Positions 1 through 9,053 of a stretch of DNA of 64,000 nucleotides are shown piece by piece; positions within the stretch are counted from its first letter, which is position 1; the number at the start of each line of letters is the position of its first letter. The translations under genes and the position numbers were made by a program. Source of the stretch: Streptomyces sp. WZ-12 (GTDB lineage Bacteria > Actinomycetota > Actinomycetes > Streptomycetales > Streptomycetaceae); the NCBI RefSeq assembly GCF_028898845.1, contig NZ_CP118574.1, forward strand, positions 1,054,001 to 1,118,000, read 5' to 3'. The notes beneath the pieces were generated by a model, which was given only the letters and a program-made list of their open reading frames with translations, was not told the DNA's origin and made no database searches.

Positions 1-1217
1 TTGGAGAGTTCGCCGTACGGCTCGACGATGTCGGCGACCGGTGCGGTGACCCGCCCGCTGGAGATCGCGTCCCAGACCGGGGCGTGCAGCTTCTTGTACT
101 CCGGGCCCTTGTCCATCCAGCGGATCTGCGCGGCGAAGTCCTCGTCGGCGAGGTCCTGGACGACGCGGTACTCCTCGATGCCGCGGACGATCTCGGGGAT
201 GATCTCCTCGCCGTGGGCCTCGATGAGCGGGAAGACCAGCTTCTCCAGCGCCATCCGGCCGTGGTGTTGGTCGATGTGCACGTGCTCGGTGAAGTACCGC
301 ACGTCGGCCCGGCCGTCGAAGACGTCGGTGAGCAGGTCGGTCGCCCGGCGGCAGAAGTCCACCAGGGTGGCCTCGGTGTAGTACAGCGCTCCCACGTAGC
401 GGAAGAACAGTTCGTGGTTCTTCCCGAGGTAGTGGAAGTAGTTGTTCATCATCAGGCTGCTGACGAGGTAGTACTGCCAGTAGTGGTGGACGTCCGACGC
501 CAGTCCGGCGGACTCCAGGGTCCGTTCGAAGAGTTGGCTGTGCTTGGTGTCGTGCACGCCGTAGCCGTACTCATCGATGATGATCTTGAACCACTCCGAC
601 TGCGGTGCCCCGTAGTGGCCGAGGACGTTGCGGATCATCGGCGACGCCTCGGACAGGAAGTCCGGCGCGAACTGGATCAGCCACATGCGGGCCGCCCGTT
701 CGCGGTCGGACGAGTCCCGGATCGCCTGCTCCGACCGCGAGACCGGCCCGGCCGCCGTGGCGTCCAGGGACTCGACGTACTCCCGGAAGCTCTGAAGCGT
801 CCACCTGCCGGAGACCTCGACCTCCTGGTCCAGGAACCCGAACGCGAACCGCTCCAGCGCGGGGCGTATCGCCTCCCCGAGCGCCCGGTTGGTGGGGCTG
901 TAGAACTGGCGGAAGTCCTCCCACTGCCCCTTCAGGCCGCCCTTCGGCAGGAAGACCAAGTCGGCCTCGTAGACCGTGGTGAGCAGGCGCTGCGCGGCCA
1001 GGCTGCTGTACTCCAGGATGCGGTCGCGCCCCGGCACCCGGTCGAAATCGAGGTGCCGTAACACCTGTGGCCGCAATTGGCGTCGATAGGGGTTGTCGTC
1101 GTTCTCCCACTCCTCGTTGTCGAGGTAGAGAGGATTGCTCGCGTACCGCAGGATCGCGTTACGCAGTTCGTCACCATGCAGCTCGAACGGGGTGTACGGC
1201 GGGGGTGCGTAGCTCAT
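1..1217 (-). CDS. sznF: SznF-like N-nitrosating diiron oxygenase, 3' end cut by window edge
   Basis: SznF oxidises N-omega-methyl-L-arginine and rearranges it to an N-nitrosourea. The visible 405 residues contain the N-terminal helical part and the complete haem-oxygenase-like diiron domain. Every ligand I recall for SznF (E189, E215, H225, E281, H311, D315, H318) is present here with a uniform +1 offset: E190, E216, H226, E282, H312, D316, H319. The segment around E216 reads DEYGYGVHDTKHSQLF and the last ligands lie in TEHVHIDQHHGRM. The frame is open to position 1 and ends in YGELS, just where the C-terminal cupin with its HxH motif should start, so the catalytic cupin is outside the window. 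The ATG start has AAAGG about 12 nt upstream. It follows the SznE-like gene by 50 nt and is probably co-transcribed. Family assignment is strong; the exact substrate is inferred. Confidence 0.85.
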   Translation of the reverse strand, partial: MSYAPPPYTPFELHGDELRNAILRYASNPLYLDNEEWENDDNPYRRQLRPQVLRHLDFDRVPGRDRILEYSSLAAQRLLTTVYEADLVFLPKGGLKGQWEDFRQFYSPTNRALGEAIRPALERFAFGFLDQEVEVSGRWTLQSFREYVESLDATAAGPVSRSEQAIRDSSDRERAARMWLIQFAPDFLSEASPMIRNVLGHYGAPQSEWFKIIIDEYGYGVHDTKHSQLFERTLESAGLASDVHHYWQYYLVSSLMMNNYFHYLGKNHELFFRYVGALYYTEATLVDFCRRATDLLTDVFDGRADVRYFTEHVHIDQHHGRMALEKLVFPLIEAHGEEIIPEIVRGIEEYRVVQDLADEDFAAQIRWMDKGPEYKKLHAPVWDAISSGRVTAPVADIVEPYGELS

Positions 1218-1267
1218 GTACCTGGTGACCTTTCTGACGAGGTTTCGGGCCGGCTCTCGATGTCTTC

Positions 1268-2359
1268 TCAGGACACGCTGAGGTGGAAGTCGCTCCAACC
1301 GAACTCGACACGGCAGGTTTCGCCCGCAACCACCGGGACGGGCTTTTCCAAGGGAATCATCGCCTGCATCCAGTGCGACCCGACATTCGCCGGGGCATTG
1401 CTGAGCACGATGCCGTCGCTCAGCTCCAACTCGAACCACGCCACGAGTCCGTGCGCCTCGCCGCTGTCGGTCGTCGGCACCGTCAGGGTGCGGGTGCCAG
1501 GGCCCAACTCGCCCGCATGCAGATCGAATGCGGCGAGCTCCACCGGATCGGAGAGCGTCCGGTGCGGCCAGGTTTCGAGTCGCACCGGGAAGTGCCCTTG
1601 CGTGGCGGCCTTGTTGATCAAAGACACATCGAATCCGCTGGCGTACTGGACATGGTTGAGATTGATCATCGCCTGACTGTTCACCAACTGCCCGCGCAGC
1701 CGGGCGGCGAACGGCATCATCACGCCGTCGGGGGCCAACAGGCGCTCCCGGGCGTGCCGTACGGACGGCAGCAGGCCCTCCCCGATCAGCCCGCAGTCGA
1801 CGATCTCGGAAACCAGGACGTCGACCCGGTGCGGCAGTTCCCGGCCCACCTCCAGCCCCGTCGACCAGGTGTTGAGCACGGTGACGCGGTCCGCCATGCC
1901 GTGTCCGGCGATGTTCTGCCGGGCCATCTCCGTCAGTAGCGGGTTCGCCTCGCAGGTGTAGACGTGCGAGGCGCCGGCCTTCACGGCACCCATCGCCAGC
2001 AGGCCGGTCCCGGTGCCGATGTCGAGCACCACCGCGCCGGGCGGTACGCATGCCTCAAGCGCCGCACTGAGCGCGGCGTTCCGCTCCTCGTCGTTGAGCA
2101 TCGCGAAGTGCCAACGGGGGATGGTGTTCCGGGCGACCTGCGCGAGCACAGTGGACTGCATTTCCGGCTCGAAGAGGGCCTGGGAATTCGACAGCGTGGC
2201 GACCGTCTCACCGAGGAGCCGGGTGATCTCCTGCGCCTGGGCGTGCAGGGCAGATATCGCCAGGCGCACGCCTGAGGCGGCGTCAGTCCCCGCCACCGTC
2301 GAGTCGCGCAAGGCGGCCAGATCGACCTTCTCCTGCGCATGTGCGATTCCGGTAGTCAT
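1268..2359 (-). CDS. sznE: SznE-like PRMT-family arginine N-methyltransferase
   Basis: A 363-residue class I SAM methyltransferase of the protein-arginine-methyltransferase type. Motif I is VLDIGTGTGL (residues 111-120), the ribose-binding acidic residue is E137 in CEANP, and the double-E loop is SEIVDCGLIGEG with E185 and E194. A beta-barrel-like C-terminal half follows. In streptozotocin biosynthesis SznE, a free-standing PRMT relative, methylates free L-arginine on the guanidine nitrogen to give the SznF substrate. Direct adjacency to an SznF-like gene makes that role much more likely here than protein methylation. The ATG start has CAGGA a few nt upstream. A PRMT acting on another guanidine compound cannot be excluded. 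Confidence 0.78.
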   Translation of the reverse strand: MTTGIAHAQEKVDLAALRDSTVAGTDAASGVRLAISALHAQAQEITRLLGETVATLSNSQALFEPEMQSTVLAQVARNTIPRWHFAMLNDEERNAALSAALEACVPPGAVVLDIGTGTGLLAMGAVKAGASHVYTCEANPLLTEMARQNIAGHGMADRVTVLNTWSTGLEVGRELPHRVDVLVSEIVDCGLIGEGLLPSVRHARERLLAPDGVMMPFAARLRGQLVNSQAMINLNHVQYASGFDVSLINKAATQGHFPVRLETWPHRTLSDPVELAAFDLHAGELGPGTRTLTVPTTDSGEAHGLVAWFELELSDGIVLSNAPANVGSHWMQAMIPLEKPVPVVAGETCRVEFGWSDFHLSVS

Positions 2360-3136
2360 GGATTCCTGTACACCCTTTCGGCCGTTCCGGGGAATTCATG
2401 ATTCAGCGATACGACGCGATCGGGGTCACCGTTGCGCCGTCGCAGCAGGGGTGGACCTACGGATAGCTGGGGGAAACGGAACACCGGCAGGCGAGGCCCC
2501 CGCCGACATGCGCCTGAAACCGAAAATCAATACACCGCAGACCACACGCAGACCTCGTCAGCCTCCGCTACCGCATTGGTCTACCCCACGTGCGGCTCTG
2601 TGAAGCATGACAACCAATGGTGCTGCAGGCAAGTGCACTTCGGCATCGACCAGGCGAATTCGACGGGAAGGAGCCATCGCGAAATGCGACCGTGCAACCC
2701 GTCGGGCGGGGCCGGTGTTCGTACCACAGCAGCACGGGACCGGGAATCGATCAACGGCCCGTACCGGACCGGAGGATCTCTTCGGCCAACCGATTCGCTC
2801 ATGGCCGAGAATTGCTCCCGGTGGGCGCTGCGCGAAGAATGCGAGAAATACCGTCATTGGGGCCCGTGTTGAGAGCCTCGGGGGTCCGGCCCGCCGTGCG
2901 GCGCCACGCCCCGTGAGTCGGCCCGTCGATCGGATCGGCCACGATCTTGAGACCGTATACCCGCCAAGAGCGGCCACACGCCGACATGAGCGGAAGGCCA
3001 CACGGACGAGCGCCCCCGGTCCGTACGCGCCCGCCCCGCCCTCGCCCCCGCCCGAGTGATCGTCAACTCCAGTACCACAGCGCACTGTTCACCTCTCGGG
3101 ATGCGACAACCATCGGGAACTTGATGCACTGGCGGA
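2360..3136. other. 777-bp gap without a convincing gene
   Basis: This divergent gap lies between the SznE-like gene and a methyltransferase. Several frames are open but their translations are Arg/Pro/Ala-rich without domains, as expected from GC-rich noncoding DNA. The only mildly plausible small frame begins at ATG 2684 on the plus strand (62 codons, ends 2872) after an AAGGAG about 10 nt upstream. I do not recognise the peptide. The promoter of the sznE-sznF pair must lie here, but I see no clear -10/-35 pair. Confidence 0.5.
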
Positions 3137-3799
3137 ATGACCGCACCAACGCACCGCATCCTCCGGGCGCTCGACCGGTTCAACGCCGCCCATCCCTGGG
3201 ACCACAACGCCCACTACCACCGGTGGATCCTGCGGCAGCTCCCCGCGCGCTGCGCCCGGGCGCTCGACGTCGGCTCGGGCAGCGGCGATCTGGCCAGACT
3301 GCTGGCCACCCGCGCCGAGGCGGTGCACGGAGTCGACGCCGATCCGGAGATCACCGCAAAGGCGCGCCACCTCACGCCAGACATCGGACACTTGGGCATC
3401 ACCTTCACCACCGCGGACGCCCTCACCGGCATCCCTGCCGCCTCCTACGACGTCATCACCTGCGTCGCCACCGTCCACCACCTGCCGTTCGCCGAAGCCC
3501 TCGCCGCCTTCCGCCGACGCCTGGCGCCCGGCGGGACCCTGGTGGTCGTCGGCCTGTACCGCGCGCGGACCGCCACCGACCACCTGCTCAACCTGGCCGC
3601 CGCCCCGCTCAACGCCGCCACCGGCTGGCTCAAGAACGGGGGCCGCCCGGCGCCCCGCCCGGTGTCGATGACGGCCCGGACCCACCCGGCGGAACTGAGC
3701 TTCGCCGACCTCGTCCGCGAGGCCCAACACGCCCTGCCCGGCGCGCGCTTGCGGCGCCGGCTGTTCTGGCGCTACACGCTCGTGTGGCAGCACGGCTGA
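3137..3799 (+). CDS. class I SAM-dependent methyltransferase
   Basis: A 220-residue soluble methyltransferase with a Methyltransf_11-like core. Motif I is ALDVGSGSGDLARL (about residues 42-55), the acidic ribose contact is in GVDADPE, and motif IV-like TCVATVHHLPF and the post-motif LAPGGTLVVVGLYR are intact. The C-terminal part is short and basic. It is transcribed away from the sznE-sznF pair and towards the convergent MFS gene. The substrate is unknown; small-molecule methylation is typical of the family. No strong ribosome-binding site is visible before the ATG. Confidence 0.8.
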   Translation: MTAPTHRILRALDRFNAAHPWDHNAHYHRWILRQLPARCARALDVGSGSGDLARLLATRAEAVHGVDADPEITAKARHLTPDIGHLGITFTTADALTGIPAASYDVITCVATVHHLPFAEALAAFRRRLAPGGTLVVVGLYRARTATDHLLNLAAAPLNAATGWLKNGGRPAPRPVSMTARTHPAELSFADLVREAQHALPGARLRRRLFWRYTLVWQHG

Positions 3800-3872
3800 G
3801 GGCGCGGCAACAGGCGGCGCAGTCAGGGGCGTTGAACGGGGGAAGGACCCTGAGCCGCACCGCGTGCGCGCG

Positions 3873-5495
3873 TCAGTGGGGCGTGACGCGGATGACGGGG
3901 TGGGTGGCGTCGTCGGGGAGCGGCCGGGCGTGGGGCGTGGGGTCGTCGGTGGTGCCGACCACCGTCGCGCCGCCCGCGGTGATGATCCAGACAGCGCGCG
4001 ACCGACGGCCGGAGCCGCGCCCGGGCGCGCTGCCGGACGCCGGGCGGGGACGGTCGCGCCGCTGCGACGGCACCAGGAGCGCCGCCAGGGCCAGGACGCC
4101 CGCGCCGCAGACGGTGATGATCCACCAGGCGGGACGGGCGGCCCGGAGGAACGTCGCCGTCGTGTCGGCGTGGGCGTCCACCGCGAGGACGGCACCGATG
4201 ACCGCGACGCCGAGGGCGTTGCCGACCTGACGGCTGGTGGCGGTGATCGCCGAGGCGACGCCGACCTGTGCGCGGGGCATGCCGGAGACCGCGGTGTCCG
4301 TGATCGGCGCGTTGATCAGGCCGAAGCCGATGCCGAAGAGGGCGTAGGCGGTGAGGAGGAGGACGCTGTGGTGAGGTGCGTCGAGGACCGTGCAGAGCAG
4401 TCCGCTCAGGGCGGTGGCGGCGCCGGAGGCGATCAGTGGCGGGCGTGGCCCGCGGGTGGCGGTGAGCCGGCCGGCGAGCGGCGGGCAGACGATCGTCATC
4501 ACCGCCATGGGGAGCAGCCGGACCCCGGCCTCCCAGGCGGCCAGATGCCGGATGTTCTGCCAGTACAGGGCGGCGAGGAAGAGGAAGCCGCCCATCGCGG
4601 CGAAGGCCAGGATCGCGCTGAGCACCGCGGCGGTGAACGCCGGTTGGCGGAAGAAGCGGAGCTCGATGAGGGGTTCGCGCCGGCTGCTCTCGACGCGGAG
4701 CAGCGCGGGCAGGGCCAGCAACACCGCGCCGGCACAGGCCACTACGGGCGCCGCGGTCCAGCCGCTGACCGGTGCCTGGATGATGACGTAGACCAGCGTG
4801 GCGAGGAGCACGATCACCAGCAACTGCCCGACGGGATCCGGCCGGCGCGGGTGCCCGGCGCGGGCCTCCGGCACCCGGCCGGTGAGGGCGAGCGCCAGCA
4901 CCCCGACCGGCACGTTGAGCAGGAAGATCCAGCGCCACCCGGCGGCGTCCGTGAGCAGCCCGCCGATCAGCGGGCCGACCGCCATCGTCACGCCCTGGAC
5001 GGTGCTCCACACCCCGATCGCCCGGGCCCGTTCGCGGCGCCCGGTGAACACGTTCGTCAGCAGCGCCATCGCCGCCGGGTTGAGCATCGAGCCGCCGACC
5101 GCCTGCATCGTCCGGAAGACGATCAGCCAACCGGCGTCCGGCGCCAGGGAGCAGAGCACGGAGGAGGCCGTGAACAGGGCCAGGCCGGTGCGGAAGACCC
5201 GGCGGTGCCCGAGGCGGTCGCCGAGCGCGCCGGAGAACAGCAACAGGGCGGCCAACACGATCAGATAGGCGTCGATCGTCCACTGGAGGCCGGTCACCGA
5301 CGTCCGCAGGTCGCGCTGCATCGCCGGCAGTGCCACGTTCAAGGCGGTGTTGTCCAGGCTGACCAGGAACAGGCTCGAACAGCAGACGGCCAGAACGAGC
5401 AACCGCCGGGCCCCGGTTGGCGACACCGCGGCAGCGGTTCCGGACCCGGGAGCGGGCTCAGCAGGGCAGGGGGACGGGACGGGGCTCGGGGACAC
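3873..5495 (-). CDS. MFS drug:H+ antiporter, DHA2 (14-TMS) family
   Basis: About 540 residues with alternating hydrophobic segments expected for 14 transmembrane helices. The first helix carries the DHA2 signature LDNTALNVALPAMQRDL, followed by GDRLGHRRVF (motif A between TM2 and TM3) and a motif-C-like GPLIGGLLTDAAGWRWIF. DHA2 proteins export amphiphilic drugs, dyes or natural products using the proton gradient. I chose the GTG at 5495 because GAGGA lies 5 nt upstream; the longer frame to 5609 adds a low-complexity extension through the intergenic operators. It is divergent from a LysR gene, the usual arrangement for local control. Confidence 0.85.
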   Translation of the reverse strand: MSPSPVPSPCPAEPAPGSGTAAAVSPTGARRLLVLAVCCSSLFLVSLDNTALNVALPAMQRDLRTSVTGLQWTIDAYLIVLAALLLFSGALGDRLGHRRVFRTGLALFTASSVLCSLAPDAGWLIVFRTMQAVGGSMLNPAAMALLTNVFTGRRERARAIGVWSTVQGVTMAVGPLIGGLLTDAAGWRWIFLLNVPVGVLALALTGRVPEARAGHPRRPDPVGQLLVIVLLATLVYVIIQAPVSGWTAAPVVACAGAVLLALPALLRVESSRREPLIELRFFRQPAFTAAVLSAILAFAAMGGFLFLAALYWQNIRHLAAWEAGVRLLPMAVMTIVCPPLAGRLTATRGPRPPLIASGAATALSGLLCTVLDAPHHSVLLLTAYALFGIGFGLINAPITDTAVSGMPRAQVGVASAITATSRQVGNALGVAVIGAVLAVDAHADTTATFLRAARPAWWIITVCGAGVLALAALLVPSQRRDRPRPASGSAPGRGSGRRSRAVWIITAGGATVVGTTDDPTPHARPLPDDATHPVIRVTPH

Positions 5496-5591
5496 GGGAT
5501 TCCTCGGGGTGGGGTCGCCTGGCCGGGTCGGGCACACCGACCGGCATCGCCCTCCACCTTGCGTGACATGGAGCGATAACGTCCAAGACCG

Positions 5592-5609
5592 ATGACTCAT
5601 GATCGTCAT
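5592..5609. promoter_or_regulatory. inverted repeat ATGAC-N8-GTCAT in the MFS/LysR gap
   Basis: A perfect 5-bp dyad in the divergent promoter region between the MFS exporter and the LysR gene. LysR proteins usually bind dyads containing T-N11-A between their own gene and the divergent target. This is a candidate operator by position and symmetry only. Confidence 0.35.
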
Positions 5610-5619
5610 TGACCCTGCT

Positions 5620-5634
5620 TATAGTGGCCCTATA
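5620..5634. promoter_or_regulatory. perfect palindrome TATAG-N5-CTATA before the LysR start
   Basis: This AT-rich dyad lies 8 nt before the lysR ATG in otherwise GC-rich DNA. It could be an autoregulatory operator or include the -10 of a leaderless or short-leader lysR transcript. Binding is inferred from symmetry and location. Confidence 0.4.
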
Positions 5635-5642
5635 GTCGCCCC

Positions 5643-6533
5643 ATGGCCCTCGAACTCCGCCACCTGCGCTCCCTGCTCGCCATCGCCGAACACGGCAGCT
5701 TCACCCGCGCCGCGGAGGCCCTGCACCTCTCCCAGCCGGCCCTCTCCCAACAGATCAGGCAATTGGAGCGCGCCCTGGGCACCCGACTCCTGGACCGCTC
5801 CGGCCGCACCGTGCGGCCGACCGACACCGGCGCCCAGTACCTCCGCCACGCCCGCACCGCGCTCAAGGAGCTGGACGCCGGCGCACGCGCCGTAGGGGAC
5901 GTGCAGGACCTCGCGCACGGCAGCCTGCGGCTGGCCGTCACCCCCACGTTCACCACGTATCTGGTCGGGCCGTTGGTCCAGCACTTCCACGACCGCTGGC
6001 CGGGAGTCACCCTGGAGATAAGGGAGTTGACGCAGGAGGCGATGGAAGCGGGACTGCTCGCGGACGAACTCGACCTGGGCATCGCGTTCCGCTGCGACCA
6101 CCTGCCGGGCATCACCGGCGACCCCCTCTTCACCGAACGCCTCGGGCTGGTCGTCGGCACCGGCCATCCGCTGGCCGACCGCCCCCGACCGCTCCCCGTC
6201 CGGGCCCTCGACGGGCACCAACTCGCCCTGTTCACCGGGGGCTTCGCCACCCGCGCCCAGATCGACGACCACTTCGTCCAGCACGGTGCCCGACCGCCCC
6301 TCACGGTGGAGATCAACTCCATCGTCGGCCTCATCGACATCGTCCAACGCACCACCCTGGTCACCGTGTTGCCGGACCGCGTCACCCAGGAATACCCCGG
6401 CCTGCGCACCGTCCCGCTCACCCCCGCCCTCCCCACCCGCACCGCCACGCTGCTGCGCCGGGCGGCGGCCCACGAGACCAACGCCGCCCGGGCCTTCGGC
6501 AACCTGCTGAGGGAGCGCTACCGCATCCCGTAA
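5643..6533 (+). CDS. LysR-family transcriptional regulator
   Basis: A 296-residue protein with the canonical LysR N-terminal winged HTH (LRHLRSLLAIAEHGSFTRAAEALHLSQPALSQQIRQLE compressed in residues 4-40, ending GTRLLDR) and a periplasmic-binding-protein-like effector domain from about residue 90 (GSLRLAVTP onwards). Length is typical. It is divergent from the DHA2 exporter, so it most likely activates or represses that exporter and itself in response to a small ligand. The ligand cannot be told from sequence. Confidence 0.88.
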   Translation: MALELRHLRSLLAIAEHGSFTRAAEALHLSQPALSQQIRQLERALGTRLLDRSGRTVRPTDTGAQYLRHARTALKELDAGARAVGDVQDLAHGSLRLAVTPTFTTYLVGPLVQHFHDRWPGVTLEIRELTQEAMEAGLLADELDLGIAFRCDHLPGITGDPLFTERLGLVVGTGHPLADRPRPLPVRALDGHQLALFTGGFATRAQIDDHFVQHGARPPLTVEINSIVGLIDIVQRTTLVTVLPDRVTQEYPGLRTVPLTPALPTRTATLLRRAAAHETNAARAFGNLLRERYRIP

Positions 6534-6694
6534 CCGGTCGGGGGCCCGTCATCACGGCGCACGAGATCGCCCCCGGTCGTGTGGTTTGCGCCCCGGATCC
6601 CTCCCAAACGCCCCTGTACAGCGGCTACTTGTACGTCACTGCCGGTGGCGCGAACGGCCCCGGCACCGCGCCGTGTTGCCGTGGGGAGACGCCC

Positions 6695-8194
6695 GTGTCC
6701 ACTGTCCTGCCCGACTCTCGTTCCCTGCTGCGCCGCACCCTCGGCGAGCGGCGCATCGCCCTGGTCGCCTGGCGGTTGCTGGTGCTCCAGAACTCCGATC
6801 CGGCCGTCGCCGCCGGCCTCGCGCACTTCTCGACCTACCGGGCCCATCCCTGGCGACGGGTGGAACACACCATGGACAGCGGCCAGCGGCTGTTCTTCTC
6901 GGACCGCGAGGGGCTGCAACGGGAAATCGCCCGCCTGGAGCGCACGCACCGCCGCATCCAAGGCACCGACGGCCAGGGCCGTGCGTTCACCGCGCTGGAT
7001 CCGGCGGTGCGGGTGTGGGTGCTGGTGACGCTGTACGAGTCGATGACGGCGATGTGCGAGCTGTCCGGCGCCCCGCTCAGCGCCGGCCAACGCGACCTGC
7101 TCTACGGCGAGTTCCGCACCGTGTGCGCCGCGTTCGACCTGCCGGGGGAGCTCTTTCCGGCGACCGCCGCGGACGTCCCCGCCTATATGGACCGCACCAT
7201 CCGCGAGCGCCTGGAGTACACCGAGGCCGCGCACGACCTGCTGTTCCAGATGCTGCGGCAGGCCCCGTCCCCGCGCCGCCTGGGCCGGCTCCGCCCGGCC
7301 TGGCCGCTCCTGCGCCCGGTCATCGCCCACCTGCTGACGGCCCTGACCGTCGCGGATCTTCCCCCGGCCTTCCGCGAGCGCTTCGACCTGCGCCGCAGCC
7401 GCGGCGCCGCCGCGCTGTCCTGGACCCTGCACCACGGCATGCGCCACGCCATGGCCCTCCTCCCCGACCACCTGCGCTACCGCTCCGGCGCCACGCCGCC
7501 GTCAGCCACGGAGCACCCCACCGCCACACCCAACGCCAACGCCAACGCCGGCAGCAACAGCGGCGGCAACGGTAACGGCGGCAACGGCAAGAGTCCCCTC
7601 GGCACCCTGCGGGCCCTTCGTCTGCCTCTGCCGCGGCCGCGCCGTTCTGGGCGTCGCAGTGCGCGCCAGGTACGCGTGGAGGCGTTCTTCCGGCAGGTGG
7701 TGGACCAGACCGGCGACGGATTCATCACCGCCGCCGACCTTCAGGCGATGGCCCACAACGTCTGCTGGCAGTTGGAACTCAGCGAGGAGCAGGAAGCCCG
7801 GGTGTATGCCGGCTTCGACACCTGGTGGCAGCACATCCGCGCCACCATGGACACCGACGGCGACGGCCGGGTCTCCCTCGCCGAGTTCACCACCGCCGTG
7901 CTCGCCGGCGTCGACCGCGACCCCGACTACCTCCGCAACGGCCTGCACGTCGCCCTGCGCGCGCTGTTCCGGGCCGCGGACACGGACGGCAGCGGGTATC
8001 TGACGGCCGATGAGTACCGCGTCCTCTTCGGCGGCTCCCGCGTCCATCCCGCCGAGCTCAACCACGGCTTCCGACAACTCGACGCCGACGGCGACGGCCA
8101 GATCACCGAGGACGAATTCCTCCGCGCCTTCACCGACTACTTCACCGCCCGCACCGACACCACGGCCGGCGCCCAACTCCTGGGCCGACCCTGA
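6695..8194 (+). CDS. DUF2236 (MpaB/latex-clearing oxygenase-like) protein fused to four EF-hands
   Basis: About 499 residues. Residues 1-260 resemble the DUF2236 helical domain of MpaB and rubber oxygenases: the LLQ/AVAAGLAHFS segment, RAHPWRRVEHTMD, and the THRRIQG and DPAVRVWVLVTLYES blocks, including the His that serves as haem ligand in the family. A low-complexity Asn/Gly linker (NANANAGSNSGGNGNGGNG) leads to a calerythrin-like C-terminus with four EF-hands: DQTGDG (degenerate), DTDGDG, DTDGSG and DADGDG. A role as a calcium-responsive haem oxidoreductase is inferred. GTG 6695 was chosen because GGGGAGA lies just upstream; the frame is open further back to 6581. Confidence 0.75.
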   Translation: MSTVLPDSRSLLRRTLGERRIALVAWRLLVLQNSDPAVAAGLAHFSTYRAHPWRRVEHTMDSGQRLFFSDREGLQREIARLERTHRRIQGTDGQGRAFTALDPAVRVWVLVTLYESMTAMCELSGAPLSAGQRDLLYGEFRTVCAAFDLPGELFPATAADVPAYMDRTIRERLEYTEAAHDLLFQMLRQAPSPRRLGRLRPAWPLLRPVIAHLLTALTVADLPPAFRERFDLRRSRGAAALSWTLHHGMRHAMALLPDHLRYRSGATPPSATEHPTATPNANANAGSNSGGNGNGGNGKSPLGTLRALRLPLPRPRRSGRRSARQVRVEAFFRQVVDQTGDGFITAADLQAMAHNVCWQLELSEEQEARVYAGFDTWWQHIRATMDTDGDGRVSLAEFTTAVLAGVDRDPDYLRNGLHVALRALFRAADTDGSGYLTADEYRVLFGGSRVHPAELNHGFRQLDADGDGQITEDEFLRAFTDYFTARTDTTAGAQLLGRP

Positions 8195-8285
8195 GCCGAC
8201 CGGTCCTGGGGCCAGTGAGCTGCCGACGAACGGGCACGGCCGGCGGCCGCCCCTTCCCGTCCTCGCCCGCCCCGCCCCGCCCCCG

Positions 8286-8879
8286 CTACCGCTCGTACAG
8301 CACGACGGTCGCCGAGTACGGCGCGAGCGACTCCGGCGCCCGGCTGGTACGGGCGGCTCGGGCGGGGTGCGCGACCGGGGCGGCCGCGTCGCCCCGGTGC
8401 CAGGTGAGGGTGCGGACGGCGTGGTAGCCGCGCGGCACCGTGAGGCGTATGTGCTCGGCGTGCCGCGGGTCCTTGTTCACCACCACGACGGCCAGTGTGC
8501 CGTCGGCCCGGCGGACCGCGTGGGCCGAGAGCGTGGCGCTGCCGGAAGTCGTGGTGGTCAGCAGGCTGCCGCCGCCCTTGAGTGCGGTGGTGAGCATCTG
8601 GAGGGTGTGGTAGAGGTCGCTGGCGCCGCCGGCGTTGAAGGAGAGGGTGCGGATGCCGGCCTTCCTGATGAGCGCGGGGGTGTCCGGCCGGGTCAAGAGG
8701 GGGTTCCAGAAAGGGGTGTTGGCACCGATGGCCGTGGGTGCCACGGTGTGGGCGACGGTGCTCCCGACCGCGACGTCCGTGCCGGTCGGTGCCGCCTGGG
8801 CGGCCGCCGCGCCCGGCGCCGTGGCCAGCCCGGTCAGGGCCACCGCGGCGACGGCCAGGGCGGTGACGCGCTTCACCAT
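8286..8879 (-). pseudogene. internally deleted secreted glycoside hydrolase remnant
   Basis: A 197-residue frame. It begins with a Sec signal peptide (MVKRVTALAVAAVALTGLA, then AAAA-Q). The next part resembles the N-terminal strand region of Streptomyces arabinofuranosidase-like hydrolases (IGANTPFWNPLL, IRKAGIRTLSFNAGGASDLYH). It then passes directly into what looks like the C-terminal beta-sandwich of such enzymes (AHAVRRADGTLAVVVVNKDP). The catalytic barrel that should lie between, roughly 250-300 residues, is missing, while the reading frame stays open. It may be a decayed gene or a repurposed secreted protein. ATG 8879 has AGGAAGG about 5 nt upstream. Confidence 0.55.
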
Positions 8880-9053
8880 GGTGCCTTCCTCTCGCAGTTC
8901 GACGGTGCGCGCCCTATGACGCTGCAAGATCAGCGTCTCGCGGCGCGGGCGCCGGCGGCAGGGCCCGGCGTCACGAGTCCGTCATGACAGATGTCATACG
9001 CGGGGTGCGGGGAAGCCCCTGCCCTTGCCGTCTCGCCCGGGCGAGACGGCGGC

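Noticed and set aside
84..1061. Long plus-strand open frame opposite the SznF-like gene
   Set aside because: Its translation is Val/Asp/Arg-rich without a domain and is the mirror of a gene whose minus-strand frame has a full set of conserved residues.
2558..3085. Open frames on both strands in the gap after sznE
   Set aside because: No domain, no consistent codon pattern and no good start signals; explained by high GC.
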